DNA of 64,000 bases from Nitrospirota bacterium (lineage in GTDB: Bacteria > Nitrospirota > Thermodesulfovibrionia > Thermodesulfovibrionales > Dissulfurispiraceae), in the NCBI GenBank assembly GCA_015233365.1, contig JADFXU010000007.1, positions 1 to 64,000 of the forward strand, given 5' to 3'. The notes below the pieces were generated by a model. It saw nothing but the letters and a program-made list of their open reading frames with translations. It made no database searches and was not told the origin of the DNA. The number at the start of each line of letters is the position of its first letter. The stretch's first letter is position 1. Both the position numbers and the translations under genes were made by a program. This document shows, in pieces, positions 25,894 through 35,618 of the stretch.

Positions 25894-27259
25894 ATCTGAG
25901 GGCATCGATGGGATCCAGCCGGGAAGCTTTCCATGCCGGATAGAAACCAAAAATTACCCCAACACTGGCAGACACGACTACTGAAACCACGATCGCACCC
26001 ACTGAGGCCGCTGTCGGCCAATGCAGCACCGACGTTACGACATACGAAGCGCTGCGTCCCACTATTATACCCATAGTGCCGCCTATGAGACACAAAACTA
26101 CAGCCTCCATCAAAAACTGCCGCAGGATGTCGGCGGGCGCCGCGCCAACCGCCATGCGCAGGCCGATCTCGCGCGTTCGTTCGGTGACTGAAACAAGCAT
26201 GATGTTCATGATGCCGATACCGCCGACAATGAGAGAGATCATCGCAACGCATAGCAGGAGTTTGGTTATCAACGCTGTCGTCGAAGTCATCGCCTTGGTA
26301 ATCTCGGTCATGTCGCGTATGTTGAAATCATCCGGGTCCGGGGGGATAATGTGGTGCTTCTCCCGAAGCAGCACAGTCATCTGCTGTATGGCGGAAGGAA
26401 TCTGGATGGCAGACCGGGCAGCAGTCAGTATCTGGTCCACGTTGGTAAAGCGGATAGGCTGCGGCGTGTCGGCCTGCTCTGTGGCAGAGGCAACCGGGTA
26501 GAGGTTCTGCTGGAGATTCGGATATATCTGATTGAGCGTATTTATTTCGGTGCTGTTCGCTGTAGTCGTGTTGCTCTGGTTGGCAGCGGAAAGCGAGGTA
26601 GCCACCACGCGGTATTTGATAGTAGTCCACGGCGCCAGGAGGATATCGTCCTGGTCCATGCCCATCATGTTCGCTCCCTTTGTGCTCAATACGCCGACGA
26701 CCTTGAACGCCACATTCCGGATGCGGATTTCTTTGCCTATCGGGGATTCTCCGCCGAACAACTGTCTGACGATTGTCTGACCGATTATGCAAACTTTATT
26801 TACGTTGCGGACATCATGATCGGTGAATGCCTCACCACTGTCCAGATCAGTCCAGTCCCGGATGTCAAGGAATGAAGGGGTAGTGCCGTACAGATAAGTC
26901 GGGACATAGTTGCGGTTGCCGAATACCAACTGCGTGCGGGCGCGCACTATCGGCGCCACACTGCGGATAGCAGGGCACTCTTTGATGATCGCATCCGCAT
27001 CCTGAGGAGTCAAAGTCATCATGCTGCCGAATCCGAAATTTATGCCGCCGGTGCTGGCAGCCCCTGGAATGACCACAAGGGTGTTGGCGCCCATGCTGGC
27101 CATGGTACGCTGGATAGCGATGGACGCGCCGTTGCCTATTTCCGTCATTGTGATGACCGCTGCGACGCCTATGACAATGCCGAGGGTAGTAAGCATTGTC
27201 CGCATGACATTGCGGCGAAGGGCATTCAGGGCAGTTTTCAGGATGCCGTACCAATTCAT
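25886..27259 (-). CDS. MacB-type ABC transporter permease
   Basis: 457 residues. TM1 (about 20-40, [16 protein letters not shown]) and a large periplasmic MacB domain (about 45-325) are followed by the FtsX-like domain with three C-terminal helices ([33 protein letters not shown] is the coupling signature). In E. coli MacB the ATPase and permease are fused; here they are separate genes overlapping by 4 bp. It should work mechanically, pushing substrates from the periplasm through the outer-membrane duct. Substrate unknown. Confidence 0.93.
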   Translation of the reverse strand: MNWYGILKTALNALRRNVMRTMLTTLGIVIGVAAVITMTEIGNGASIAIQRTMASMGANTLVVIPGAASTGGINFGFGSMMTLTPQDADAIIKECPAIRSVAPIVRARTQLVFGNRNYVPTYLYGTTPSFLDIRDWTDLDSGEAFTDHDVRNVNKVCIIGQTIVRQLFGGESPIGKEIRIRNVAFKVVGVLSTKGANMMGMDQDDILLAPWTTIKYRVVATSLSAANQSNTTTANSTEINTLNQIYPNLQQNLYPVASATEQADTPQPIRFTNVDQILTAARSAIQIPSAIQQMTVLLREKHHIIPPDPDDFNIRDMTEITKAMTSTTALITKLLLCVAMISLIVGGIGIMNIMLVSVTERTREIGLRMAVGAAPADILRQFLMEAVVLCLIGGTMGIIVGRSASYVVTSVLHWPTAASVGAIVVSVVVSASVGVIFGFYPAWKASRLDPIDALRYE

Positions 27260-27966
27260 ACGCCATCCCGGGGTTCACATAAATAGGGACTTTTTTCTAT
27301 CAGCCCGTCCTTGATGTAAACGGTCCGCCCTGCATGCTGCGCGACGCCGGGATCGTGGGTGACAAGGATGATAGTGATGCCGTCTGAGCTGTTAAGCTGC
27401 TGGAACATCTGCAAGAGTTCCTCGTTGGTGCGGGAGTCGAGGTTGCCGGTCGGCTCATCTGCAAGAAGCACCTGCGGACAGTTGATCAGCGACCGTGCGA
27501 TAGCCACCCGCTGCTGCTGGCCGCCCGAAAGCTGAGACGGCAGGTGGTCAAGGCGGTCGGCCAAACCGACTTTTTCGAGCAATACGGCAGCACGCTGCTT
27601 CTTTTGATGCTCAGTGAGGTTCTCCCTCGCATAGATCAGGGGCATCATGACGTTTTCGAGCGCACTCGTCCGGGGCAGCAGATTGAAGGTTTGGAAAACG
27701 AAGCCGATCATGCGGTTCCGCAGCCTCGCCCGTTCACTTGCATTAAGACTCGAAATCTCCCTGCCGTCAAGCCGGTACTCGCCTGCAGTCGGGCGGTCCA
27801 GGCAGCCGACAATATTCATCAGCGTGCTTTTGCCTGAGCCGCTGGAGCCCATCAACGCCACGAATTCGCCGCGTGAAACGTTCAGCGACACTCCCATAAG
27901 CACCGGCACATTAACTTCGCCCAGACGGTAAGTCTTGCGAATATCGCGCAATTCTATCAAATCCAT
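27256..27966 (-). CDS. MacB/LolD-type ABC transporter ATPase
   Basis: 236 residues from [13 protein letters not shown]. Walker [11 protein letters not shown]-loop VFQTFNLL, signature [15 protein letters not shown], Walker [14 protein letters not shown]-loop VTHD. It belongs to the MacB/LolD/Lpt-like family by the LDRPTAGEY and NLLPR segments. The start at 27966 was chosen because the longer ORF adds an Arg/Pro-rich tail that overlaps macA; seven bases separate the genes. It ends in a 4-bp overlap with the permease gene. Confidence 0.93.
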   Translation of the reverse strand: MDLIELRDIRKTYRLGEVNVPVLMGVSLNVSRGEFVALMGSSGSGKSTLMNIVGCLDRPTAGEYRLDGREISSLNASERARLRNRMIGFVFQTFNLLPRTSALENVMMPLIYARENLTEHQKKQRAAVLLEKVGLADRLDHLPSQLSGGQQQRVAIARSLINCPQVLLADEPTGNLDSRTNEELLQMFQQLNSSDGITIILVTHDPGVAQHAGRTVYIKDGLIEKSPYLCEPRDGV

Positions 27967-27973
27967 ATTGCTC

Positions 27974-29287
27974 TTAGCGCTTTCCCCTGCCCATTTGGGG
28001 CGCGAACGGATTCTGCTCCGCCCCGGTTGCGGGACCGGCCTTGCTTTCAGTGGTCGTTTCTCCAACAACGGCTTGCAGGCCTTCAGCCAAATCCCTGCCT
28101 TCCACTTCAGTTACTATGCCGTCAGTCAACCCAACATTAACATGGACAGGCCGGACAAATTTGCCTTGTTCTACCCAAAGGGTCCCCTGAATCTGTGTAG
28201 CGCTGCCGGCGCCATGCACCCCTTCCCTGTCCGGACCCGCCGGACCTGAGGTTCCGGTATGACCTCGGGACTTGCGCCGGGCTTCAGGCGCTATCTGGTT
28301 CGGCAAGGGGGACCAGCGCAACGCTGAATTCGGAACTACCAGCACTCCGTTTCTGCGGCCCATATTGAATTTTGCATTGGCAGTCAGGTAGGGCAGAAGT
28401 TTGCCGTCGTCGTTGTTTGTGTTGACCTCAACAGTATACGTGACAACATTCTGCGTCATAGTAGCATTGAGTCTGATTTTGCCGACCTGGCCATGGAATA
28501 CCCTGTTAGGAAGCGCATCCACAGTAAAAGTCACCTGCTGACCTGTCGAAATACCGCCGATATCGGCCTCATTAACCGAGAGCCAAACCTGAATGTGTTT
28601 TAAGTCTTTCGCAATCAGGAACAGGCTGGTGGCAGACATGCTCGAAACAACAGTCTGGCCGATATTTACCCTCCGGTCAATAATCACACCCCTGACCGGC
28701 GACTTGATGGTACAGTAACCCAGATTCACCTGCGCGCTGTTGAGGTTGGCCCTGGCTTGCGCTACGGCTGCCTCAGCAGCTGCCAGGTTGGCCTTGGCAA
28801 CCTCGTAATTTGCCTGGTACTGGTCATAAGCACTTTTTGCCAGCGCATCGGATGGACCAAGCTTCTGCGCCCTGTCCCAGTCCTGCTGTGCCTGCAGCAA
28901 TTTGGCTTTCATCTGAAGGACATTGGCGTCGGCGCTCATCTTGGTGGCCCTGGCAGCTTCTGCAGCAGCGGAATAAAGCGAATCATCAATTCTCGCCAAT
29001 ACTGTTCCGGCTTCAACAGGCGAACCGTAATCGATCATCTTCCCATATTTATCTTTACCGAAGGTGCTGATGATGCCCGAAACCTGGGCGCCTACATCCA
29101 CTACTTGCTCCGGCTCTACCGTGCCTGTTGCGCTTATAGTGGCCTCAAGGTCGCCCCGCTTGACCGCTGCAGTTCGAAAAATAGTCCCTTTATCCCCTTT
29201 GGACCGAAACCACCACGCGCCGGCACTGACCAAGGACAGTACAATAGCTATCAGAATTGCATTTCGAATTGTTAGTCGCAAGCGCAT
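27974..29287 (-). CDS. MacA-like periplasmic adaptor (membrane fusion protein)
   Basis: 437 residues. One N-terminal TM (about 10-27), then a lipoyl-like half domain (ISATGTVEPEQVVDVGAQVSG), an Ala/Gln-rich coiled-coil hairpin (about 100-190), the second half (YCTIKSPVRGVIIDRRVNIGQTV), a beta barrel, and a membrane-proximal region with a Gly/Pro/Arg-rich insert (RKSRGHTGTSGPAGPDR) not usual in MacA. It is first in the operon macA-ATPase-permease-NodT. The ATG follows only a weak ribosome-binding site; promoter not identified. Confidence 0.92.
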   Translation of the reverse strand: MRLRLTIRNAILIAIVLSLVSAGAWWFRSKGDKGTIFRTAAVKRGDLEATISATGTVEPEQVVDVGAQVSGIISTFGKDKYGKMIDYGSPVEAGTVLARIDDSLYSAAAEAARATKMSADANVLQMKAKLLQAQQDWDRAQKLGPSDALAKSAYDQYQANYEVAKANLAAAEAAVAQARANLNSAQVNLGYCTIKSPVRGVIIDRRVNIGQTVVSSMSATSLFLIAKDLKHIQVWLSVNEADIGGISTGQQVTFTVDALPNRVFHGQVGKIRLNATMTQNVVTYTVEVNTNNDDGKLLPYLTANAKFNMGRRNGVLVVPNSALRWSPLPNQIAPEARRKSRGHTGTSGPAGPDREGVHGAGSATQIQGTLWVEQGKFVRPVHVNVGLTDGIVTEVEGRDLAEGLQAVVGETTTESKAGPATGAEQNPFAPQMGRGKR

Positions 29288-29408
29288 TCGTATAATTTAG
29301 CAGAATGCTTCAGATACTTGCCAGCATCCGGTGTCTACTAATTTTCAGCATTATTCCAATTGAGTCGCCGGATAAAGGATAAAGGTTACAACCGCTGAAT
29401 ACAATCCC

Positions 29409-30467
29409 TTATTTAATGTATTCAATTACCCGCGAGACTTCGAACTTGTCAATCGACAAAACCTTCCGTACGAACTTAAATATTTTGGTGCGGACCTCCT
29501 GTGTTACCTCAGGATAAAAAACCGGATTTGCAACAACCACGCCCCTGAATGCAAAAAATGGAGCTAAAACCTCATAGAGTTCGTCATCTCCGGATAGGGA
29601 GACATATTGTTCAAAAAACAGGTGCAGGGCCTCCAGAAAAGACCCTTTAATGGTCCCGTGGGTGCGCAGAGAGAAAAACAGGTAATTTATCGTCAGTGCC
29701 GTCACGTCATCTGCCGCATCTCCCCAGGGGCCACGGCTTCTGTCCAGGAGTACAAAATCAAAATCCTCCGCCTCTTTTTCTGTTTTAAACCATATATTGC
29801 CGGGGTGAAAATCGCCGTGAATCTGACACAGCCGGCCCGCCCTGGGCTTAAGCCGGGCCCTCCAGTCCACACACAGCTTTTCTATTTCGGCCATGTCTTC
29901 GTAGCTCATAACTCCATCAGGGTATGTATCGAATACTCCCATGAGGCACTCTCCATGTCCGATAGTGTCCCTTATTTTTCTCCAGTAAAGCTCCCGCGAG
30001 TCCTTTTTTACGGCATGTATGGAGGCAAGGTAGGCAGACATGGACCTGATTTTCCCGATGTCAGGGGCACTCAGCCGGTCTTTGCGGGCAAATCCGCCGA
30101 GATCGACAAAATAGTCCTGTCCTTCGACCTTCTCCATGAGCAAATAATATTCCCTGCCCCCGCCTATCGGCTGTATAGAACCGTTCTCATGCTCGGCGAG
30201 CACATCTATCGCCGCAACATGTTTCGGAAGGTTCTTGTACTCATCCAAGTCGAGAAGAAACACGGCAGCCCTATCCGATGGATAGTCATGACCCAACCCC
30301 TCTGACAGAAGCTTCTTTACCACATACGACTGCACACCTGAGGGCAATTTAACTTCCACCAAGAAACCGGAACCCTGAACACCCGAGCCGAGTTTTCTGA
30401 TGTCCACTGCCAGTGCATTGCTGAATTCTTTAAAAAGATAGGTCCTCAGCGCATCCTCATTGATCAC
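29409..30467 (-). CDS. Aminoglycoside-phosphotransferase-family kinase
   Basis: 352 residues with the protein-kinase-like APH fold: the N-lobe contains VVKKLL (the ATP-binding Lys), the catalytic loop is HGDFHPGNI (Brenner motif with Asp and Asn), and the Mg-binding Asp is in LLDRSRGPWGD. The family phosphorylates small alcohols such as choline, homoserine or antibiotics, and some members act on proteins. Nothing here identifies the substrate. The next gene upstream is a PfkB sugar kinase, separated by a terminator hairpin, so a shared pathway is only a guess. Confidence 0.85.
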   Translation of the reverse strand: MINEDALRTYLFKEFSNALAVDIRKLGSGVQGSGFLVEVKLPSGVQSYVVKKLLSEGLGHDYPSDRAAVFLLDLDEYKNLPKHVAAIDVLAEHENGSIQPIGGGREYYLLMEKVEGQDYFVDLGGFARKDRLSAPDIGKIRSMSAYLASIHAVKKDSRELYWRKIRDTIGHGECLMGVFDTYPDGVMSYEDMAEIEKLCVDWRARLKPRAGRLCQIHGDFHPGNIWFKTEKEAEDFDFVLLDRSRGPWGDAADDVTALTINYLFFSLRTHGTIKGSFLEALHLFFEQYVSLSGDDELYEVLAPFFAFRGVVVANPVFYPEVTQEVRTKIFKFVRKVLSIDKFEVSRVIEYIK

Positions 30468-30480
30468 GATAACCCCCTAA

Positions 30481-30533
30481 AGTGTAACGGAGGATGTGTC
30501 TCTGAGCGTAAGACACATATCCTCCGTTACACT
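30481..30533 (-). terminator. Long hairpin between two kinase genes
   Basis: AGTGTAACGGAGGAT and its complement ATCCTCCGTTACACT form a stem of about 20 bp, extended by TGTCT/AGACA, around a nine-base loop. It lies 3 bp after the PfkB stop and 14 bp before the APH-like ATG. There is no long U-tract, so it may act as an attenuator or processing site instead. Confidence 0.6.
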
Positions 30534-30535
30534 GT

Positions 30536-31468
30536 CTACAGTTTTCCGAAATTGCTCTCATACCGTTCAATAAAATCATTATATGTATAGTAATGCTCCT
30601 GTGTCCCGTATTTCTCAATCGCATATGCGGCAGTTACAGTGCCGATCTTTGCCGAGGTCTCGAGGTTTTTGCCCGTGACAATACCTTTGATGAAACCGGC
30701 CCTGTAAGCGTCCCCTGCGCCGGTTGGGTCGACAATAGCGGCGGCTCTTACAGCAGGCACGCTTGTTTCGCCTTCGGAAGTGGCGATGAGAGACCCTTTT
30801 TCTCCAAGTGTAGTTATAACAGCCCCCGTCAATTCCAACAGCCGCCGTTTGTCCATGCCGGTCATATTCACGATCAGCTCCAGTTCATAGTCATTGGAGA
30901 TGAGAAGCATTGATCCCCTTATCCACTCAACAAGCTCTTTGTTGTCCCACGCTGTGAGTGACTGTCCCGGATCACAAATGTACGGTATTTTTTTCCGTTT
31001 ATATGTCCTGGCATATTCAATCATGTCGAGAAGATTCCCGGGCGCTATCAGGCCGATCGAACTGTCTCCTTCCAGGCCGCCGAATTCATATTCCGACGGA
31101 TATTTCATTGCGCCCGGGTTGAATCCCGTAATCTGATTGTCCGACCGGTCCGTCGTTATATACGCCCCGGCGGTAAACTCTTCATTAATAATCTTTATCC
31201 CCTCAACAGATATATCGTTCTTCTTTAACCAGTCGAAATAGCTGGAGTAATCCTTGCCTATAGTTGCAAGGATGAGGGGCCGTTCCTCAAGCAGCCTCAA
31301 CGAGTAAGCGATGTTGCCGGCAGTACCGCCGAACTTTTCTATCATGCCGTTGACAGTAAAGCATACATTCAGAATATGAATTTTATCCGGCAGAATGTGG
31401 TCGGAAAACTTTCCCGGAAAATCCATTATCCGGTCATATGCTACCGATCCGGAAATATAAATATGCAT
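30536..31468 (-). CDS. PfkB-family carbohydrate/nucleoside kinase
   Basis: 310 residues. The PfkB signature 2 DPTGAGDAYRAGFIKGI holds the catalytic Asp and anion hole; signature 1 is GGTAGNIAYSLRLL. It is closest in style to adenosine-kinase/ribokinase-like members. N-terminal MHIYISGSVAYDRIMDF is typical of adenosine-kinase-like members, but the substrate cannot be told from sequence alone. GGGAGGGG precedes the ATG. A palindromic repeat element lies just upstream. Confidence 0.88.
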   Translation of the reverse strand: MHIYISGSVAYDRIMDFPGKFSDHILPDKIHILNVCFTVNGMIEKFGGTAGNIAYSLRLLEERPLILATIGKDYSSYFDWLKKNDISVEGIKIINEEFTAGAYITTDRSDNQITGFNPGAMKYPSEYEFGGLEGDSSIGLIAPGNLLDMIEYARTYKRKKIPYICDPGQSLTAWDNKELVEWIRGSMLLISNDYELELIVNMTGMDKRRLLELTGAVITTLGEKGSLIATSEGETSVPAVRAAAIVDPTGAGDAYRAGFIKGIVTGKNLETSAKIGTVTAAYAIEKYGTQEHYYTYNDFIERYESNFGKL

Positions 31469-31483
31469 ACCCCCTCCCTAGTG

Positions 31484-31643
31484 GACGGTTTCGTAAAAAG
31501 TTCATAGGCAAGGCGCGCAAAGCCTGAGGAATGAGGCGTACTTTGTGTACGCCGCACAGGGTCCCCAAAAGCCGAAGTCTTTTGGGGTGCGAGTGACGAA
31601 GGATGCAGCGCAACGCAGCATATGGACTTTTTACGAAACCGTC
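31484..31643. repeat. 160-bp palindromic intergenic element with 23-bp ends
   Basis: The ends (31484-31506, GACGGTTTCGTAAAAAGTTC... and its complement at 31621-31643) match at 22 of 23 positions. Between them are nested hairpins, including CCCCAAAA-N9-TTTTGGGG (31563-31587) and GGCGTAC/GTACGCC. Elements with this GGTTTCGTAAAAAGT end are, to my knowledge, spread in many copies in deltaproteobacterial and related genomes. No coding capacity; it fills the space between PfkB and uvrC. Confidence 0.85.
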
Positions 31644-31651
31644 TTATTATA

Positions 31652-33427
31652 TTATGTGCCGGCCTTCATCTCCTCAAGGAGCCGCTCGGCAATTCTCCTG
31701 TTGAAGCCCTTGATAGTTAATATGTCGTCTATCGTTGCGCATCTGATTCCCTCGAGACTGCCAAAATGTCTCAATAGCTCGAGCCTGCGCTTCCTGCCTA
31801 TGCCCGGAATCCGCGTCAGAGGCGAATCCATGAGCCTTTTGTCCCTTAATTTCCTGTGGAAAGTGATGGCAAACCGGTGGACTTCATCTCTTATTCTCTT
31901 CAGCAAAAGTGAAGCCTTGTCCTTGTCTTCAAGGCTGATCATCTCTCCGTTCAGGAGGAAGGCCCTGTCAGGATTTTTCGCGATCCCGATGAGATCCTTT
32001 ATGATGCCGAGTTCCTGCAAGGCCTTATACGCGACATCCAACTGCCCTTTTCCGCCATCAATGACTATAAGGCCGGGGGTCTTGTCGTCGAGATTCCTCA
32101 TCGTACGGAGGACGATCTCCCTCATCATGGCATAGTCATCCACACCCTGTGTTTCTTTTATCCTGAGATGCCTGTAAAGCGCCTTTTTGAATGAGCCCCG
32201 CTCCCAGAAAACAAAGGCCCCGACCGACTCGCTGCCCTGGATAGTGGAAACATCAAAAGCGCCTATTGATACGGGCTCCTGCACGAGGGACAATTTCTCC
32301 CCCAGTTTTTGCATAACGTCGTCACCTGCCGATCTTTTCCTGGTTTCGAGGTGGAGCCGTGCGTTTTCATTCGACATCTTCAGCAGGTCGCGTTTCTTGC
32401 CGCGTCGCGGTATTTCTATATTGACACTCCCTCCGCGCTTGTCTCTGAGCCAGCTCTTCAAAGTCTCCCTGTCAACCGGCATAACGCCGACCAGAATACT
32501 CTCGGGCGGAATTATGTCCTTCGCATAAAACAGCTCTATCACACTTTTCATGATCTCCTGCTCCTCGGACTCCGGTACTTTTTCAAGAAAAAAATCCTTG
32601 GACCCGATTAAAACTCCCTTTCTCAGAAACAGGATATTTATGGCCGCCATATCGCCTTCGCGGAAGAAACCGATAAGGTCGTGATCTCCGAGTTCCGGCG
32701 CTATGACTTTCTGGGATTCAAAGGCCCGCTGGAGCCTGCTGATGCTGTCCCTCACCTGCGCAGCTTCCTCATAGCGCATCTGTTCGGAATAAACGCGCAT
32801 TTTAAGCTCCAGGTTTTTCACCAGCTCTTTTTTCTCGCCGGAGAGGAAAAGCTTCACGTCCTCTACAACATCCATGTATTCTTCTTTGCTCGTCTTTCCC
32901 GCACAGGGGGCCGGGCATTTTTTCATCTCGTACTGAATACACGGCCGCATCACCCTGTCAAGGGAGTAATTGCATGGCCTGAGGAGAAAATTTCTTCTTA
33001 TGAAGGCCACTGCTTCCCACATCGCCTGCGCAGGTATATATGGGCCGAAATAAATGTTCCCGTCCCGCTTTATCCCCCGCACCACCTCGAGCCTCGGCCA
33101 CTTTTCAGTAACAGTCAGTTTTATATAAGGATAGTTCTTGTCATCCCTCAGGATAATATTGAACCTGGGCTTGTGCCGTTTGATAAGGCCGGCTTCGAGA
33201 ATCAGCGCTTCAAGTTCGTTGTCCGTGACGATATAGGAGAAATCTTTAATCATCTTCACCATTGCCGCTTTCCGGGGTTCAAGGCCGGACGATTCGCGGA
33301 AATAACTTCTCAAACGGTTCCTGAGGTTCTTTGCCTTGCCCACATAAAGGACCTTTTCCTTTTGCGCTTTGAATATATATACGCCGGGCCTGCGAGGAAC
33401 ATTTGACAGTTCTGCAATCATACGCAT
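31652..33427 (-). CDS. uvrC: UvrABC system protein C (excinuclease subunit)
   Basis: 591 residues, normal UvrC length. N-terminal GIY-YIG nuclease (PGVYIFKAQKEKVLYVGKAKNLRNRL) makes the 3' incision; a UVR motif is near 200-235 (EQMRYEEAAQVRDSISRLQ); the RNase H-like domain for the 5' incision carries FDVSTIQGSESVGAFV and DGGKGQLDVA; a tandem HhH region ends the protein (LTRIPGIGRKRRLELLRHFGSLEGI). The cysteine cluster of the [4Fe-4S] type appears as CNYSLDRVMRPCIQYEMKKCPAPC. It is divergent from the PBP1A gene. Confidence 0.97.
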   Translation of the reverse strand: MRMIAELSNVPRRPGVYIFKAQKEKVLYVGKAKNLRNRLRSYFRESSGLEPRKAAMVKMIKDFSYIVTDNELEALILEAGLIKRHKPRFNIILRDDKNYPYIKLTVTEKWPRLEVVRGIKRDGNIYFGPYIPAQAMWEAVAFIRRNFLLRPCNYSLDRVMRPCIQYEMKKCPAPCAGKTSKEEYMDVVEDVKLFLSGEKKELVKNLELKMRVYSEQMRYEEAAQVRDSISRLQRAFESQKVIAPELGDHDLIGFFREGDMAAINILFLRKGVLIGSKDFFLEKVPESEEQEIMKSVIELFYAKDIIPPESILVGVMPVDRETLKSWLRDKRGGSVNIEIPRRGKKRDLLKMSNENARLHLETRKRSAGDDVMQKLGEKLSLVQEPVSIGAFDVSTIQGSESVGAFVFWERGSFKKALYRHLRIKETQGVDDYAMMREIVLRTMRNLDDKTPGLIVIDGGKGQLDVAYKALQELGIIKDLIGIAKNPDRAFLLNGEMISLEDKDKASLLLKRIRDEVHRFAITFHRKLRDKRLMDSPLTRIPGIGRKRRLELLRHFGSLEGIRCATIDDILTIKGFNRRIAERLLEEMKAGT

Positions 33428-33458
33428 ACTATATCATAAAAGCAAAAGACTAAAAGAA

Positions 33459-33574
33459 CCGTAAAGCGTGATGCGTAATGCGTGATGCCTATACAAACAA
33501 CTGCTGAATAAATATTGTTCCATCCGGTGTCTTTAATCTTTTACTCATCACTCATCACGGACTGCGCTTTACGG
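33459..33574. repeat. Imperfect palindrome in the uvrC/PBP1A divergent promoter region
   Basis: The left arm (33459-33487) contains three near-copies of one word (GTGATGC, GTAATGC, GTGATGC); the right arm (33546-33574) is partly complementary and ends GCGCTTTACGG. It lies between two divergent genes, so it is not a transcription terminator for either. Confidence 0.6.
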
Positions 33575-33611
33575 ATTTTTGCAGCATGGATTTTTTATAA
33601 TATTGCAGGGT

Positions 33612-35390
33612 ATGTCGTCCTTTAAGTGGCAAAAGTTCATAGTAATAGCTGTTCTGGCAATGTCCCTCGGCGCCTTCGGCGGCTTTGTCTACTGGAGCCT
33701 TTCAGATCTGCCTGAAGTCAGGTCCCTTGAGGGCTATACTCCTATGGAGTCTTCTTTCGTCTATTCCGCGGACGGCAAAGTGCTGGCAGAATTCTATCTT
33801 GAAAGAAGAAATTTCATACCGCATTACAAGATACCCGACATGGTGAAGAAAGCGTTCATAGCTATCGAGGACCAGCGGTTTTACTCTCACCCCGGCGTTG
33901 ATTTCATAGGTATACTCCGCGCGCTTTACCGGGACATCATGGCAAAGAGCATCGTTGAGGGCGGAAGCACCATCACCCAGCAGTTGACGAAGATGCTGTT
34001 CCTGAGGCCGGAAAAAAGCTTTTCGAGAAAAATAAAAGAAGCTGTTATTTCCGTGCAGATCGAAAAGCGTTACACCAAAGACGAGATATTGGGCATGTAT
34101 CTTAATAAGGCGTATTTCGGTGCGCGTGCATACGGCATAGAGGCTGCAGCCCAGACTTATTTCGGCAAGTCCGTCAACGATATGACAATTGCCGAAGCCG
34201 CAATGCTTGCGGGACTGCAGCGTGCCCCTGCAACGTACTCTCCCTTCAGGAATTCAGAAAAAACATCCGTGCGGAGACAGCTCGTTTTAAGAAAAATGCT
34301 TGAAAACGGCTTCCTGACCTTGAAGGAATATCAACAGGCCAACGAAGAGCCCCTGCCGACCGCAGCCCACCACAGAAAATATGAGGCCCCGTACTTTGTC
34401 GAGATCGTGAGACAGCAGCTCGAAGCACGGTATGGCGAAAAAATATACACCTCGGGCCTGAGAGTATACTCAACCATCGACTACTCTTTGCAGCAAATTG
34501 CTGAAGAGGCTGTGAGGAACGGCATTGCCATTCTCGAAAAACGTGTAAAACCTGGTGTTCAGTCTGCCTTGATAGCAATAGATCCGCGCGAAGGCTCAGT
34601 GAAGGCCATGGTAGGCGGCACGGATTTTTGGGAAACGCAATTCAACAGGGCCACGCACGCCCTGCGGCAGCCCGGTTCGGCATTCAAACCTTTCGTTTAT
34701 GCAACTGCCCTGGAATCCGGGATGTCGACAGACGATGCAATCCTTGATGAACCGATATCCTTTCCCGGCCCGAAACCCAATTCCACATGGTCGCCCAAGA
34801 ATTACGATAACGAGTACCACGGGTATGTTCCCCTGAAAACAGCTATTGCCCTTTCTTTGAACACTGCCACGGTGCGTCTGGCCCATGATGTAGGCATCGA
34901 TAAAGTGATAGCCCTTGCCAAACGATGCGGGATCAAAAGCACTCTTCAGCCCTATTTGCCGATCGCCCTCGGCGCTTCTGATGTCACTCTGCAGGATTTG
35001 ACCTCTGCATACGGAGTGTTTGCTACCGGCAGACGGACCGAACCCCTGACATATACCAAGATCCTCAACAGGGACGGCGTCCCCATTGAAGAAGTCCACC
35101 CATCCTCAGAGGAAGTGCTTCCCCAGGATACACTCGACAAAATGAAAGAGCTCCTGCGGGCAGTCGTCGAATCCGGGACCGCTGTAAAAGCCAAGGAGCT
35201 TAACCGGATGGTTTACGGCAAGACAGGCACGACAAACGAGTTTTCGGATGCATGGTTCATAGGATTTGACGACAAGCTGGTTGTCGGCGTCTGGGTGGGA
35301 CGGGACGACCACAAACCTATAGGACCCAAAGAAACAGGTGCGCATGCCGCGCTGCCCATATGGATGGATTTCATGAAGCATTCGCAATAA
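33612..35390 (+). CDS. mrcA: Penicillin-binding protein 1A (bifunctional peptidoglycan synthase)
   Basis: 592 residues. A single N-terminal TM (about 8-28) is followed by a GT51 glycosyltransferase domain (IEDQRFYSHPGVDFIGILRA with the catalytic Glu; GGSTITQQLTKMLF; KRYTKDEILGMYLNKAYFG). The transpeptidase domain has SAFK (SXXK, the penicillin-binding Ser), SLN, and KTGTT. It lacks the OB-domain insert and is shorter than E. coli PBP1A, so it is a compact class A PBP. ATG 33612 is chosen because GCAGGG precedes it; the track start adds 11 residues without support. Confidence 0.95.
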   Translation: MSSFKWQKFIVIAVLAMSLGAFGGFVYWSLSDLPEVRSLEGYTPMESSFVYSADGKVLAEFYLERRNFIPHYKIPDMVKKAFIAIEDQRFYSHPGVDFIGILRALYRDIMAKSIVEGGSTITQQLTKMLFLRPEKSFSRKIKEAVISVQIEKRYTKDEILGMYLNKAYFGARAYGIEAAAQTYFGKSVNDMTIAEAAMLAGLQRAPATYSPFRNSEKTSVRRQLVLRKMLENGFLTLKEYQQANEEPLPTAAHHRKYEAPYFVEIVRQQLEARYGEKIYTSGLRVYSTIDYSLQQIAEEAVRNGIAILEKRVKPGVQSALIAIDPREGSVKAMVGGTDFWETQFNRATHALRQPGSAFKPFVYATALESGMSTDDAILDEPISFPGPKPNSTWSPKNYDNEYHGYVPLKTAIALSLNTATVRLAHDVGIDKVIALAKRCGIKSTLQPYLPIALGASDVTLQDLTSAYGVFATGRRTEPLTYTKILNRDGVPIEEVHPSSEEVLPQDTLDKMKELLRAVVESGTAVKAKELNRMVYGKTGTTNEFSDAWFIGFDDKLVVGVWVGRDDHKPIGPKETGAHAALPIWMDFMKHSQ

Positions 35391-35405
35391 TGCGGAGTAG
35401 TCAGT

Positions 35406-35575
35406 AGGGAATATGGCATATCAGTATTCCGGCAAAATAGCACGGGTGAGCTGGAGCAGGGGCGAGTAACGCCGAGCCCCGGACGAGAATGGGCACGCAC
35501 TAAACTGTTAGTTAAAATTAGTGTTGGCAGGGAAGTAGTTTTATTTTGCCGGAATACTGATATGCCATATTCCCT
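35406..35575. repeat. Perfect 33-bp inverted repeat flanking 104 bp, upstream of parA
   Basis: 35406-35438 (AGGGAATATGGCATATCAGT...) is the exact reverse complement of 35543-35575. The core has a GGGGC/GCCCC hairpin and no ORF. I see no target-site duplication at the borders. It could be a MITE-like element or a structured leader ahead of parAB. Confidence 0.9.
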
Positions 35576-35603
35576 GGACAAGTAATAACCTTCTCGAAAA
35601 TGA

Positions 35604-35609
35604 TACAAT
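35604..35609 (+). promoter_or_regulatory. Possible -10 box of a leaderless parA message
   Basis: TACAAT ends nine bases before the parA ATG, and no Shine-Dalgarno precedes that ATG. The spacing equals that of the ArsR promoter at 14.2 kb. There is no good -35 at 17-18 bp, so this is weak. Confidence 0.35.
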
Positions 35610-35618
35610 AATTACTCT

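Noticed and set aside
35213-35608. 131-aa minus-strand ORF through the 33-bp inverted repeat
   Set aside because: It runs antisense over the end of the PBP1A gene and the repeat; no coding features.
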